Both the position numbers and the translations under genes were made by a program. DNA of 64,000 nucleotides from Spodoptera frugiperda (Eukaryota > Arthropoda > Insecta > Lepidoptera > Noctuidae): contig NC_064236.1 in NCBI RefSeq assembly GCF_023101765.2, positions 14,286,993 to 14,350,992 on the forward strand. Direction: 5' to 3'. Under the pieces are notes generated by a model. The model saw only the letters and a list, made by a program, of their open reading frames with translations, did no database searches and was not told where the DNA came from. Shown here one piece after another: positions 51,601 through 57,064 of this stretch (position 1 is the first letter of the stretch; each line of letters starts with the position of its first letter).

Positions 51601-53173
51601 TAGAAGTAAACAGCTTTGCGCAGTACGAAGCGGTGTTCCTTCAACTAGCCGACGAACACAAGTCTATAGACCCATTTGAATTGCAAGAATTACTAGATGC
51701 TTGCCTTCCAAACGACTACATCAAGAGCTGTGCCTCCATAGACACGTGTAGACAAATTGTTTTGTCTTTAGATGTATCCTTTTCAAAATTTAATTCAATA
51801 TTAAACCTAAATTATAATGTAAAGTGTATGACCTTCGCGTTACAGTGGAAGCGTATACTTCTTAATTAACATTCCTTAACTTATATCACAGAAAAAAGGT
51901 ACAGGTCGCATATCGCTGTCAGACTTCAAGGACCTTATGTGCAGTTTAAAACATTGGCAACTTGTCTTCCGGACGCATGCTAGAGAGAAAATGGGAGTCC
52001 TCAGAGCGGAGAGATTCCGGGACGCCTTAAGAGATGTCGGTTTCATAGTACCCGAGAAAGTAATGAACCTTCTTGTGTTAAGATATATGAGGAAAGACGG
52101 CATGCTAAGATTTGGCGATTTCGTTTCTGCTGTTATGCATCTACACCGTGCTTTTGGTAATAACTCTTTATATAACTCTATTACTTACTCTAATACTCTT
52201 GTTTGTATGTATCAGTTATTTTGTTATTTGAAAGTTGTAATTTTACTTTCAGAAATCTTCCACAAAAGCAACACACTTCGAACAGAAGGTGTCCAAATGA
52301 ATTTAACTGAGGTAAGCGAAATCAGATTTTTTAACTAACTTGCATTTATCATATTTACCGAGACACATTTTAATTGATTTGTAAACTATAAACACAAGGA
52401 ATGTAGTGGGGTTTACCTTAAAGTACACATTACTCCAAAAAACCTTAATAGAGCCACTAAAAGTGAAACATCCTTGTCCATCCTTATTTAAAGTCAAATC
52501 TACGATACGAACCTAATCTAAGTTGTAAAGCAATTCAATCAACTAGAATGTTTGTGATTTCCGTAGCTGCTCATACCTTATTTCTACCAATTGGTCCAGA
52601 ATTACTCGGAAAATTGGAAATTAATCGTCTTTGAAAAACGATTTTTTTATACACCCCGACGATGACACACTCCAGAGGTAATACAAAAAGATGTGTTGCA
52701 AACGATTTCATCTATTTTTTTTTCTTTTTAGATACAATATTACCTACACCTAGACTCCATCCTTGGGCAGGTATTTAGTAGCCGCAAAAAATGTAGTCTA
52801 GACAGGATTAACTGCTTTTTATGTACCTAAAAATTCATATAGGTAATAAATGTAGTGTTAGGTGGAATGTCTATGTGTGTGGGTGTAGATAAACATTACA
52901 GTAGATTAGATTCTTGTCCGTAACTTTGATTAATATAATCTACGTAAAATAATTTGGCAATTTAACCAATATCATTACAAACTATGGTCCAAATTATCTT
53001 AATACTAAAGGTGTTACTAAAATTTTTGTAGCGATTGCGTTAAAGTGTAACAAACATTTACTTTCACAAGTTTTCATAATATAGATACTATATACGTGAT
53101 TAATAATTAATCCTACTCACTAATAATATTTTATGTTTGTCCACAGTGGCTGAAGAATGTATTTATGTGCTAG
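9482..53173 (+). CDS. CalpC: Calpain-C: catalytically dead calpain, 13 coding exons, 645 aa
   Basis: Coding exons: 9482-9619, 15802-15871, 47873-47984, 48106-48246, 48808-48976, 49282-49347, 49460-49557, 49880-50112, 50203-50422, 51434-51773, 51892-52156, 52253-52311, 53147-53173. All introns have GT/AG ends, phases agree, and the sum is 1938 nt. Order: N-terminus with LWEDPDFPA (residues 18-26), protease-fold region to about 290, C2-like domain with SAGGCRN (334-340), then a penta-EF-hand region from about 485 to a short WLKNVFMC tail. Calpains are calcium-dependent cysteine proteases, but here the active-site Cys of GDCW is Lys72 (GDKW). The His position is Met223 and the Asn position is Arg247. 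The 24-residue His-Asn spacing is that of active calpains. The EF loops are also degenerate. This matches insect CalpC, a known pseudoprotease. A regulatory role is inference. The start is the first ATG after the acceptor; an upstream exon is untranslated or unseen. Confidence 0.93.
9620..15801 (+). other. CalpC intron 1 (6.2 kb)
   Basis: No coding exon or nested gene is recognisable. It contains repeat fragments, notably at about 12460-12530 (AGTGGCCATTGCTGACCAAA, a dispersed moth repeat). A GC-rich patch lies at 12595-12722. A tRNA-like T-arm occurs near 13438-13460. The rest is AT-rich with homopolymer runs. Confidence 0.6.
15802..15871 (+). CDS. CalpC: CalpC exon 2
   Basis: Codes residues 47-69 (EIYSNPSFIHDR...VIPGKL) plus the first base of Gly70. 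It is flanked by TTTTCAG and GTAAGT. The exon stops immediately before the former active-site GDxW motif. Confidence 0.9.
16054..16280. repeat. Foldback (MITE-like) element, about 50-bp inverted ends
   Basis: The left arm, starting ACACTAACAATACATT and including AGTTTTAATTCCGCTTATAC, is found inverted at about 16225-16280. The centre is about 110 bp and non-coding. Confidence 0.75.
16660..16830. repeat. Interspersed repeat (CTAGCGGATTTAC family)
   Basis: Best-preserved copy of the family also seen at 4540-4660 and 37930-38060. It contains GGTTTTTAGTCAGTAAGAG, CTCTCGCCTCGCCCAAGGCG and ATTGAATGATTTCCCCCC. It is non-coding. Confidence 0.7.
17045..17400 (+). pseudogene. Helitron (PIF1-type) helicase C-terminal fragment, broken
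   Basis: Reading + strand frames in turn gives PRLCNGIRLRVRELGRHIVK, then ATILTGEAKGENVLIPRIP, then MTINKSQGQTL, then CFSHGQLYVACSRV with NLLIYAE. These are the last conserved blocks of the Helitron/PIF1 superfamily-1 helicase, in the correct order. Two frame changes (near 17255 and 17325) break the frame and the upstream helicase and Rep domains are absent, so this is a dead remnant. It is direct evidence that autonomous Helitrons have been present in this genome, and it fits the Helitron-like ends nearby. Confidence 0.85.
17683..17966 (+). repeat. Unclassified interspersed repeat (GGCCAAGTGCGAGT family)
   Basis: Runs from CCGGCCAAGTGCGAGTTGG, through a (GACA)n run, to GGGTACGGAACCCTAAAAAT. 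A degenerate inverted relative lies at about 36692-36790 (AGGGTACCGATACCG, then GTCTGTCCGTCCGT). Confidence 0.6.
18437..18610 (-). mobile_element. tRNA-derived SINE, copy 2
   Basis: Nearly the same as the copy at 6510-6680, with the same ends and the T-arm changed to GCGGATTCGATTCCCGC. It sits just upstream of a Helitron-like 3' end (CTAGT at 18679-18683) and may have inserted into that element. Confidence 0.8.
18640..18683 (+). mobile_element. Helitron-like 3' terminus
   Basis: GCGAGCGAAGCCACGGGC is followed by AAAAG and CTAGT, the hairpin-plus-CTAGT layout of lepidopteran non-autonomous Helitrons. The 5' end was not located. Confidence 0.5.
19774..19981 (+). mobile_element. Non-autonomous Helitron-like element, 208 bp
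   Basis: Begins A|TCTATACTTC and ends in a short GC hairpin (GCGGGTGAAACCGC), then CTAGT|T. This is the A/T insertion pattern expected of Helitrons, with no target duplication. It contains a (GTTT)n microsatellite at 19811-19843. It is non-coding. Confidence 0.65.
20271..20718 (+). mobile_element. Non-autonomous Helitron-like element, about 450 bp
   Basis: Begins after A at TCTATACATATTATAATAAA and ends GCGGACGGAGTCGCGGGCGG, then AAG and CTAGT at 20714-20718. A related 5' end starts at 44320. Confidence 0.6.
20880..21670 (-). pseudogene. Decayed DDE transposase C-terminus (IS630/Tc1-mariner type)
   Basis: On the minus strand, frames give NLTPIDFYMKSLVYTDGIGR and, after stops and frame changes, GGHFEQNFANK. 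This is the order of the arthropod transposase C-terminus: a DLTPLDF-like third catalytic block, then the terminal GGHFE motif. The + strand left edge carries an ACAGGGTGACTTTGAATTC terminus typical of this group. The N-terminal and first catalytic regions are missing. The LINE at 21671 appears to have inserted into or beside it. Confidence 0.6.
21671..22990 (-). mobile_element. 5'-truncated CR1/Jockey-group LINE
   Basis: Minus-strand reverse transcriptase C-terminal coding sequence lies at 22242-22935 in two overlapping frames (IFLGITLDAKLQWAPHI, then LSSAAYAVK). A small deletion sits between YAVKKI and SYFHSIMSYG, and SRLRELFKEIN-like and NKVP blocks follow. A 3' untranslated part follows, ending in tandem ATCATTT units at 21671-21691. 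It is related to the plus-strand copy at 23160-27258 but has a different 3' end. It is dead. Confidence 0.8.
23240..24566 (+). pseudogene. LINE ORF1 (zinc-finger/coiled-coil RNA-binding protein), interrupted
   Basis: The ATG at 23240 opens MAARVPKENKVEQKCAGCTQ. A PHD-like zinc finger follows: paired Cys at CAGC and CMQC, a Cys pair in DLECANI, and WKCQGC. A coiled coil follows (about 23760-23990). At about 23857-23937 a short foreign piece with an (AATA)n tail introduces a stop. The frame then resumes as NIENLIRENEKLKQEILEIK, then the RRM-like KIVIYGFAEYP block, and ends at the stop at 24566. The insert is most simply a tiny 5'-truncated retroelement. ORF1 of this kind binds element RNA. Confidence 0.75.
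24560..25200 (+). pseudogene. LINE ORF2 endonuclease remnant
   Basis: Shows the start of the APE-type endonuclease: FQNFQSINNKQHI with the Asn block, AICITETWL with the catalytic Glu, then GGGGVCILL. It then jumps from DHFQYIVRN directly to the linker region (NPIITNYYRKYEKILK). The central and C-terminal endonuclease blocks, including the catalytic Asp/His region, are therefore deleted. A stop follows at 25198-25200. Confidence 0.75.
25201..26725 (+). pseudogene. LINE ORF2 reverse transcriptase
   Basis: Begins SHGIDDLPPKLL, then NYRPIALLPTASKIFEKA. It has an in-frame stop near 25327 and a frame break near 25600. An uninterrupted 363-codon stretch (25634-26725) follows, with MGVPQGSILGPFLFLVYIN and the catalytic FADD in MVLFADDTSLIF. 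The C-terminal LGITLDDRLQWGPHI and SYFHSIMSYGILLWG blocks are also present. RT family assignment is firm, but the element cannot move on its own because of its breaks. Confidence 0.85.
27225..27257 (+). repeat. (TTTGAC)n LINE tail
   Basis: About five tandem TTTGAC units directly after TTGAAATAAATGC. This is the usual type of 3' tail of lepidopteran CR1-like LINEs. Confidence 0.8.
27259..28637 (+). mobile_element. Second, 5'-truncated LINE of another Jockey-group family
   Basis: Starts inside the reverse transcriptase (AYDKVQYQILLDKLYGIGIR, then FKSYLENRTQYVEVE, then VLFADDISIITP) with several frame breaks. The C-terminal region continues in 27808-28411 (TLDTNINWKSHV; LINYG-like and IYNKLPETLRN blocks). 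It ends TATGGAATGCAAATAAATA plus tandem GAATAT units at about 28615-28637. The junction with the preceding TTTGAC tail is abrupt, so two LINEs lie end to end. Confidence 0.75.
29735..29980 (-). pseudogene. Ty3/Gypsy integrase C-terminal fragment (minus)
   Basis: On the minus strand the text gives RRDGPYHIQEVISLNTYVI, then GRYHVSHLTPFVGD, then PVREKRKRG, with an in-frame stop at the last block. These match the C-terminal end of a Ty3/Gypsy integrase. It abuts an oppositely oriented piece of a similar element at about 29980. Confidence 0.65.
29980..30690 (+). pseudogene. Ty3/Gypsy RNase H end and integrase fragment (plus)
   Basis: Plus-strand frames give QYTPGKVNVIADALSRP (end of RNase H). After a frameshift near 30225 the integrase zinc-binding region follows (HDFPTAGHFGVERTLRRI, then CCAACQRYK, an HHCC pattern) and the start of the catalytic core (VSVDLFDPLPL in a shifted frame, then WIFIIEDVC-like text). 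Internal losses and frame changes show it is dead. No LTRs were found. Confidence 0.75.
32236..34425 (+). CDS. Intronless eRF3 (GSPT)-like translation termination GTPase, 729 aa
   Basis: eRF3 is the GTPase partner of eRF1 in translation termination. The C-terminal 420 residues are a full eRF3 core: G1 GHVDAGKS (312-319), switch region DTSQEERDRGKTVEVGRA, G3 DAPGH (389-393), G4 NKMD (451-454) and SGQTG. Two beta-barrel domains and the eRF1-contact motif GRLTLRD (708-714; GRFTLRD in most eRF3) follow. The N-terminal ~300 residues are acidic/Ser-rich, longer than in typical animal eRF3. They show no clear PAM2 (PABP-binding) motif, and end in a basic TRGSRRSKKD stretch. The frame is intact and has no intron, within CalpC intron 2 and on the same strand. 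The first two codons are both ATG. It is most likely a diverged retrocopy kept by selection. Alternatives: the genome's main eRF3 gene, or a recent non-functional copy, which the intact motifs argue against. Confidence 0.88.
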   Translation: MMSFDENKQYGLSAATNIESYEQSTPSLQLLETPSISDEGNKEIELLCHQFANLSFSSVAITDPFFHTYQKMCDYQTIHIPDNTHLNKRQENSQAHEQPPIVNTTDVLISESYFNIANTDYKNQLEIPTDYMRLTPEDVQRSTEISLNTPKSSTEIDSDIIMDTSLPCSIDVLTSDSFYSAVSKQMATNSRLIEEISKMRKYTTPEAMEVGNQLSPMYIEHDILAKTHLPDEVASTFHTLSEEASAASTCAFYKDANISTSSIILEEECQKPVSLLSENNAVNKTKNNKTKTKMTRGSRRSKKDHVNLVFVGHVDAGKSTIGGQIMSLMGIVDQRTLQKYEREAREKSRESWYLSWALDTSQEERDRGKTVEVGRAHFATKSKHFTILDAPGHKCFVPNMIAGAAQADLAVLVISARKGEFETGFDRGGQTREHAMLVRTAGAKYMIAVINKMDDPTVNWSEVRYNECKQKLKPFLKQIGFTEPTDLAFMPVSGQTGHGILHQVPGDICPWYRGPSFIQFVDELPFFSRKDDGYFVMPIADKFKEMGTVLMGKVESGKTRKGTTLLLMPNRLHVTVDQLWSNDIEVTVISCGENVKIKIKSIEEGDVSTGFVLCDVAQPITTGRVFDAQLVILQHKSIICAGYSAVMHIHCAVEEVSIKALLCLIDKKTAEKSITRPRYIKEGQTAIVRIACSGIICLEPFKTFNQLGRLTLRDEDKTVAIGKVLKVIE
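35340..35510. repeat. Short inverted-repeat piece and SINE-like repeat scrap
   Basis: GTCGACGTTGCGTATTTACA (from about 35340) and its near-inverse TGTAAATACGCGTCGAC (from about 35436) bracket about 80 bp. The adjoining GGTAAGTGATGATGCGGCCT recurs inverted at about 40858-40885. Confidence 0.5.
35966..36535 (-). mobile_element. Non-autonomous Helitron-like element, 570 bp
   Basis: Read on the minus strand it starts A|TCCTTACTAATATTATAAATG, carries GACA/GTCT runs, and ends GCGGACGAAGTCGCGGGC, then AAAAG and CTAGT. It is the best-defined member of the CTAGT-ending group in the window. Confidence 0.7.
36692..36830 (-). repeat. Degenerate interspersed repeat (relative of 17683-17966)
   Basis: Inverted and diverged copy sharing the TAGGGTACCG terminus and the GTCTGTCCGTCCGT run. 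It is non-coding. A poly-C run lies further on at about 37012-37024. Confidence 0.5.
37930..38060. repeat. Interspersed repeat (CTAGTAGGTTTACCGG family)
   Basis: Third copy of the family at 4540 and 16660, recognisable by GGGGCTCCGGCGCGAAAAG and AGAATCTGACACTTCCACTC. Confidence 0.6.
41148..41315 (-). mobile_element. tRNA-derived SINE, copy 3 (diverged)
   Basis: Same layout as 6510-6680 with many substitutions, including changes in the B-box (GGTTTGATTCTTAC). It is the oldest of the four copies by sequence. Confidence 0.7.
42230..42300. repeat. Interspersed repeat scrap, inverted
   Basis: GAATGATTTCTCCCGCCTAG and AGACTCTTACTGACTAAAAA are the inverse of the end of the 16660-16830 repeat. Confidence 0.55.
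44142..44303 (+). repeat. Direct repeat, copy 1 of 2
   Basis: TAGGTTGTCTAGGAATAATA through AAAGTCATAAGAG, repeated at 44805-44992. This copy lacks two short internal pieces present in the other. Confidence 0.85.
44320..45087 (+). mobile_element. Helitron-like composite, about 770 bp
   Basis: Begins A|TCTATACATATAATAAAA, like the element at 20271, and ends GTCGCGGGG then CTAGT at 45083-45087. It encloses the second copy of the 44142 direct repeat. It may therefore be one long element or a nested pair. Confidence 0.45.
44805..44992 (+). repeat. Direct repeat, copy 2 of 2
   Basis: More complete copy of 44142-44303, with extra text between TAATGCA and GGACCT and before ATTTCGTATATCG. Confidence 0.85.
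46344..46392. repeat. GC-rich hairpin, 20-bp arms, 9-nt loop
   Basis: The arm 46344-46363 pairs with 46373-46392 with three mismatches, two of which allow G:T pairing. It stands out by GC content from its AT-rich surroundings. Confidence 0.65.
46660..47060 (+). pseudogene. LINE reverse transcriptase scrap
   Basis: Two short frames give LSKAFYCVDHDTL, then SIPQGSILGPLLFLVYIN and PFIFKSEPK. These are colinear with the RT of the 23160-27258 LINE but shifted and lacking an intact FADD. It is a small dead fragment. Confidence 0.75.
47873..47984 (+). CDS. CalpC: CalpC exon 3, carries the mutated active-site Cys position
   Basis: Starts GDKWMVSCLGVLYLTKG and ends YAGVF. Lys72 is codon AAA at 47878-47880, where active calpains have Cys. 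Flanks are TTACAG and GTTGGT. Confidence 0.93.
48106..48246 (+). CDS. CalpC: CalpC exon 4
   Basis: Codes RFRLWWCGQWLEVLVDDRLP and the following LLEKAYA, a hallmark segment of the calpain protease core. Flanks are TTTACAG and GTAAGT. Confidence 0.93.
48411..48680 (+). repeat. Interspersed repeat in CalpC intron 4
   Basis: GACGGATCACCTGATGATAA, GTGCGTTGCCGGCC, GTTGTTTCACGTCGG and CTCTCCCACACTT. It recurs shortened at about 63150-63300 and in part inverted at 4720-4820. It is non-coding. Confidence 0.7.
48808..48976 (+). CDS. CalpC: CalpC exon 5
   Basis: Codes KLHGSYEALKYGSLLDGLAD, then LTGG and on to HHVAA (to residue 210). It ends in phase 0 before GTAAGT. Confidence 0.93.
49282..49347 (+). 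CDS. CalpC: CalpC exon 6, lacks the catalytic His
   Basis: Codes residues 211-232, including EMNYVVLNVEQ. By gapless alignment on the conserved Tyr, Met223 (49318-49320) takes the place of the His in the family motif GHAYS. Confidence 0.85.
49460..49557 (+). CDS. CalpC: CalpC exon 7, lacks the catalytic Asn
   Basis: Codes VESTKGPVHVVRVRRPLSIG and on to NPES. Active calpains have RxRNPWG here; this gene has RVRRPL, with Arg247 at 49502-49504. Confidence 0.88.
49880..50112 (+). CDS. CalpC: CalpC exon 8
   Basis: Codes the end of the protease region (GIWMLFSDFQRVFTRVEIVH) and the start of the C2-like domain (KWQMKMHQSGWKRG, SAGGCRN). Flanks are CAACAG and GTGAGT. Confidence 0.93.
50203..50422 (+). 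CDS. CalpC: CalpC exon 9
   Basis: Codes most of the C2-like domain: NPQIQIVL, then EPKVIGFSIYKI, to QVTHR. Flanks are TTACAG and GTTAGT. Confidence 0.92.
50471..51399. mobile_element. Non-autonomous TIR element in CalpC intron 9
   Basis: The left end ATACCGGGTGGCG with CAAATGGCACCAGATGATGG matches, inverted, the right end (CATCTGGTGCCATTTAGATG and ACACCCTGTAT). At the right end a unit of about 46 bp is tandemly duplicated (51296-51385). No intact transposase frame lies inside. Confidence 0.65.
51434..51773 (+). CDS. CalpC: CalpC exon 10
   Basis: Codes the end of the C2-like domain (IIMPTTFEPRDEANFTLRIF) and the first part of the EF-hand domain (FELQELLDACLPNDYIK). The donor GTATCC is weak but the phase is consistent. 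Confidence 0.92.
51892..52156 (+). CDS. CalpC: CalpC exon 11, degenerate EF-hands
   Basis: Codes KKGTGRISLSDF, which with the Asp ending exon 10 makes a loop lacking the third-position Asp. It then codes REKMGVLRAERFRDAL and RKDGMLRFGDFV. These loops miss several calcium ligands. Confidence 0.92.
52253..52311 (+). CDS. CalpC: CalpC exon 12
   Basis: Codes EIFHKSNTLRTEGVQMNLTE, between CTTTCAG and GTAAGC, in phase with its neighbours. Confidence 0.88.
53147..53173 (+). CDS. CalpC: CalpC exon 13 (stop codon)
   Basis: Codes WLKNVFMC and TAG after the acceptor TCCACAG. The family normally ends with a short Trp-containing tail in its own exon. The 836-bp intron before it contains no other candidate. 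Confidence 0.85.
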   Translation, partial: WLKNVFMC

Positions 53174-54410
53174 TAAAACTAGGCAGGCGCTGTTTGTCAT
53201 TGCAATTGGACTTGAGAACTGGCATGGACTGGACTATTGTGGCACCCAGTATGGTCCTAGAAAATTCGTTCCCAACCGGTGATCCACTGACCTTTAGAGA
53301 TCCGCAGTTGCGCAGAAGACAAAAAATGGTCCTAACAAGAATGATATGAAAGTAGTCCTTGATCAAGAAAAGTTGGGAATCCCTGTCCTAGATCGACGCG
53401 GGGCCATAAGCCTGGTTTAAAAAGGGGCCAGTCCTTATTTCACTATAATGAAAATATTGTTTTATAAATGGCATAAGTATGTTATTGTACCTAAACTTTT
53501 AACAACCAGTGTTACGGCAATCCATTCCAATTACCTCTTAGTTTGTACGAAATCGCTAAACGACCGTCAGTTGATAGCTATTAGTTTTCTATATTATTTA
53601 GATTTAGTTAAAATATGATATTATAGATACCTTTGTAGAAGAATAACCAGCTCACTTCACGGTTGTGATAAGATTTCTGTTAAAAGATTAAGTTAGTCAA
53701 TTACGTGATGTGAGAGTTTTTAAATGATGGGTATTTAGTGCATTTCTATCAACACTAATTTTGAAATGTGCAATGTTATCTTGATATTTGTTTTTTGCGA
53801 CTACATAGCCTACTCGGTACGTATCTATACATATAGTTATATAGGTATACCTATCTACTAGGTAAGTACCTATACTCTATTTTTAGGTAGGTACTTACCT
53901 AAAGGTCACGTTTTCAACTGGATTTTCATTTTGCCTACTCTATTTTAGTTTATTGTGTAGTACCTAAGCTATTGGTCATAATAATGAGTTTTCTCATCAC
54001 TATAAATATCTACTCAGTGCATTTGTTATTTTAGTTAGGTTCTTATATTAATTGTCATTTGGTTAAGAATAGGTACCTACTTACTTAAAATAAGGATTTA
54101 TTGAATAAGAAAGTCGTATTTTGTAATCTTGTTGCTAATGATATCTACCTACCTACAGGCTACAACCGACATTTTGCCTTGTGTACGAACAAAAGCGAAC
54201 TTATCAATTAACGACGTATTTAAGCAATTCAATAATAGCACAAATGTGAAAATTAGTTAGTGTTTCATGATTTTTCTTTTAATATCAATTCTAACTGATA
54301 ACCTGCTTTATTTTGTAACTAAACTTAGTCTTAGTTTTCTTACAGAATCTTACCGTTACCTTTTGTAGTTATTTTGACCAAAACTCTGTTTATCGAACAT
54401 TTTCATTGTT
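53174..54410. other. Region 3' of CalpC, presumably its 3' UTR and intergenic DNA
   Basis: AT-rich. No canonical AATAAA was found close to the stop codon, so the transcript end is not placed. There are short TAGGTA-rich tracts near 53840-53910. Confidence 0.4.
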
Positions 54411-54553
54411 GCCGTTCAACTTGTAGCGGGTTCGATTCCCGCACGGAGCAACTCTTTGTGTCCTCCAAAAATTGTTGTTTCCGGTCTGGGTGTCATGTGC
54501 ATGTGAAATCGTATGTTTGTAAACGCACCCACGATACAGGAGAAAATCCTAAT
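54411..54553 (+). mobile_element. tRNA-derived SINE, copy 4 (5'-truncated)
   Basis: Plus-strand copy starting within the tRNA-like part (GCCGTTCAACTTGTAGCGGG, T-arm intact) and ending GAGAAAATCCTAATGTGG. The A-box part is missing. Confidence 0.8.
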
Positions 54554-55295
54554 GTGGGGCAACGCTTTAAAAAAAAAAGTAATAGTAATTTGAACTACTA
54601 TTTGAGAACTCAAATTCAAACCTACTACTTCTTTCTTCTTCATATCCTATGGGTATTTCCAGTAAATAATTTTCTGTAAATGATTAAAAAAAACTAAGAA
54701 TCTATGTTTCAACACGCATGGGTAGTCCCTAAGTACTATAAAGCATGCATATGCAGTGCATGAAACTCCAACGATCTCGCTTGATTCAAAATAATAATAT
54801 AATTATTATACTTTTTTTACTTTCTAATACATAATATACATACGTAGGTAATGTTAATGTGTAAATAATAGGAACGTAAATCCACCGAGTCGGTACTTAC
54901 TTACCTAAATTAAAATTTTAAGTTTTTTTTTTCTAAATCACAAATGAAAGCGTCACAGATACGTCACATTATTTGTTTTGATTATTTTGGTTATCGAATA
55001 AAAAGTTTGATTTTAAAGTGTTTTTGTTTTATTAAACAACCATTCCTTAATTAATTTAGTAGTTCCTGTTTCACGGGGTCTAAATTCCTCCCTATTTAGC
55101 ATCTAAAGGGAAGAATGCTGTAATTATGCGGCTGTCGGATGCAAACTGTATTTACTGAAAACAAAAGACGTGTTTGGATACACACCAAACAAACTTTTTA
55201 CACCAATAATACACGAAGAAACGCTCGACACTGAGCCATACTCAATAATATTAACTTGTAGTAATGATACGTATATTTCACAACGATTTAACAAG

Positions 55296-55367
55296 TCTTC
55301 GGTAGTATAGTGGTAAGTATCCCCGCCTGTCACGCGGGAGACCGGGGTTCGATTCCCCGCCGGAGAG
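55296..55367 (+). tRNA. tRNA-Asp (GTC)
   Basis: 72 nt with all four stems. Acceptor 5' TCTTCGG pairs with 3' CCGGAGA, leaving G as the discriminator base. The D-arm is GTATAGTGGTAAGTATC. The anticodon stem CCCGC/GCGGG encloses CTGTCAC, with anticodon GTC at 55329-55331. The T-arm is CCGGGGTTCGATTCCCCGC. A and B boxes are intact and a T run follows at once. The third acceptor pair is T-A where most eukaryotic tRNA-Asp have C-G, a paired change that keeps the stem. It decodes GAC/GAT and is probably functional. Confidence 0.95.
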
Positions 55368-55371
55368 ACTC

Positions 55372-55376
55372 TTTTT
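55372..55376 (+). terminator. RNA polymerase III T5 terminator of tRNA-Asp
   Basis: A run of five T starts five bases after the tRNA end, as expected for polymerase III termination. Confidence 0.85.
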
Positions 55377-56038
55377 GTATTTTTATTCAATATTTCCCCA
55401 TCAAACAACCGTAGCCCAATACATTTTATTTACTTTACATACTTATTATCATTTTATTTTTTATTTTACTTGAAATAAAAGACAATACTTTTTCATATTT
55501 ATCTATTCAACAACTACTTATTTATACTTACTAGTAAACTACTTAGACATAATATATGCCACAAGTACTCAATAATAATTTAATGTCACAATAATACTAT
55601 TTACATAAAAGTCCACAATTAACAAATAAATAACACAAGAAGCTTGTTAATGAGGGATCTCACAATTTACCCTTAAATACTTAAGAGATATGGGTTGAAC
55701 AAAATATGTGCATTGCTTATTGTGATTACATATAGGAGTTAACTTACAGGTAGGTTACCAGCCTTTTAAAAAGGAATACACACTTTTTTTGAAAGTTGTA
55801 CCAGTTCGAGAATACCGCTGACAACTTTCTCCACAAAATGTATAGTCCTTTAGGTTTAGGTGACTCTTACTACACCAATAGGGTCGTGATGAGGATGTGT
55901 GATGATAAATATAGAGGATTAAGCAGACCAACAACCCTTTAGGAAATAGTAGTTTCCATTATTCCTGACCGATTTGACCGAGGTACCCCAACTTAACCAA
56001 CCCTTCAGAAGTTATCTGCATTCGAATTACTTTTATAA

Positions 56039-56088
56039 AAATTACGGATTTTATATACATGGTAATCTACATAAAATCCGTAATTTCT
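56039..56088. repeat. Hairpin with perfect 14-bp arms
   Basis: ATTACGGATTTTAT and its exact inverse ATAAAATCCGTAAT are separated by about 16 nt. It lies just outside the foldback element at 56119. Confidence 0.75.
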
Positions 56089-56118
56089 TGCTTAGTGTCT
56101 CAATTTTGTTGATTTTGT

Positions 56119-56547
56119 ACACTACCAGACACTTTCCGTCGGCCATAACTTCCGCCAGACGCTATTAAGCTCCTAAATAAATGATTGAACTTTACTTATA
56201 TTAGATCTATGTACCTAAAAGTTGGTAGATGCGGCAACACTGATACAGCGCATAGTAAAATAAGGCGGGCTATGTATTTAAGAGATAGAAATGGCATAGA
56301 CGTCTCACTTGCTCCAAAACGCTAGTATAATACTCTCGCGCTCATGCTCGGCTGAATTTGTTTTATGTCTGGGGGGATGTTTGGCCCCTTTGATTCGTCT
56401 GGCTCAACAAATATAGCTTAAAAATAGTCTTCTAAGTAAGATATATAAAAATCAAACGTCAGAATATAAGTAAAGTTCAATCATTTTATTAGGAGCTTTA
56501 AAGCGTCTGGCAGAAGTTATGGCCAACGGAAAGTGTCTGGCAGTGTG
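56119..56547. repeat. Foldback/TIR element, about 85-bp arms
   Basis: The left arm 56119-56204 (ACACTACCAGACACTTTCCG onward) is the near-exact inverse of 56462-56547. There is no coding frame. It shares the text CAGACGCTTTAAAGCTC with the element at 61107-61457. Confidence 0.85.
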
Positions 56548-57064
56548 GATATTATTTTCCAATTAATGTTTTGTAAAGCATATATAAAAATCAGCCAACA
56601 GAATTTAAGTTAAGTTAGTCCTATTTTTATTAACCTTTCTCACCTGATACCTGTAAATCGGCTGTCTATCCAACTTAACTGGTACGCAGGCGTTCAAGGT
56701 ACATAATAAAAGCTACTTGGTATCCCATGTTTTGTCTTTCAGAAAATAAGTAATGTCTGGCAGGGCTGGGCTCTTGGTCCATTTAATCCACTAATTACTC
56801 ATTTGCTATAGTTCAAGGGTTCCCAACCTACTATGACCTACAATGTCTAAGAATGAGGTCCTTACTAAGTTTTTGATACAGTACACTCAAAAGTTATTCC
56901 CAGTCTCTTGCTCAGCTACTCCACTAAGCAATTTATGGATATACATATGTATCATACATTCACATCAGTATGATGTTAATTTTGGAGTCTTTCAGCTGAT
57001 TTCATACTCTGTTCGATCCATACACAACTTTACAATTATCTACATAAGATAGGTAACACAATAA

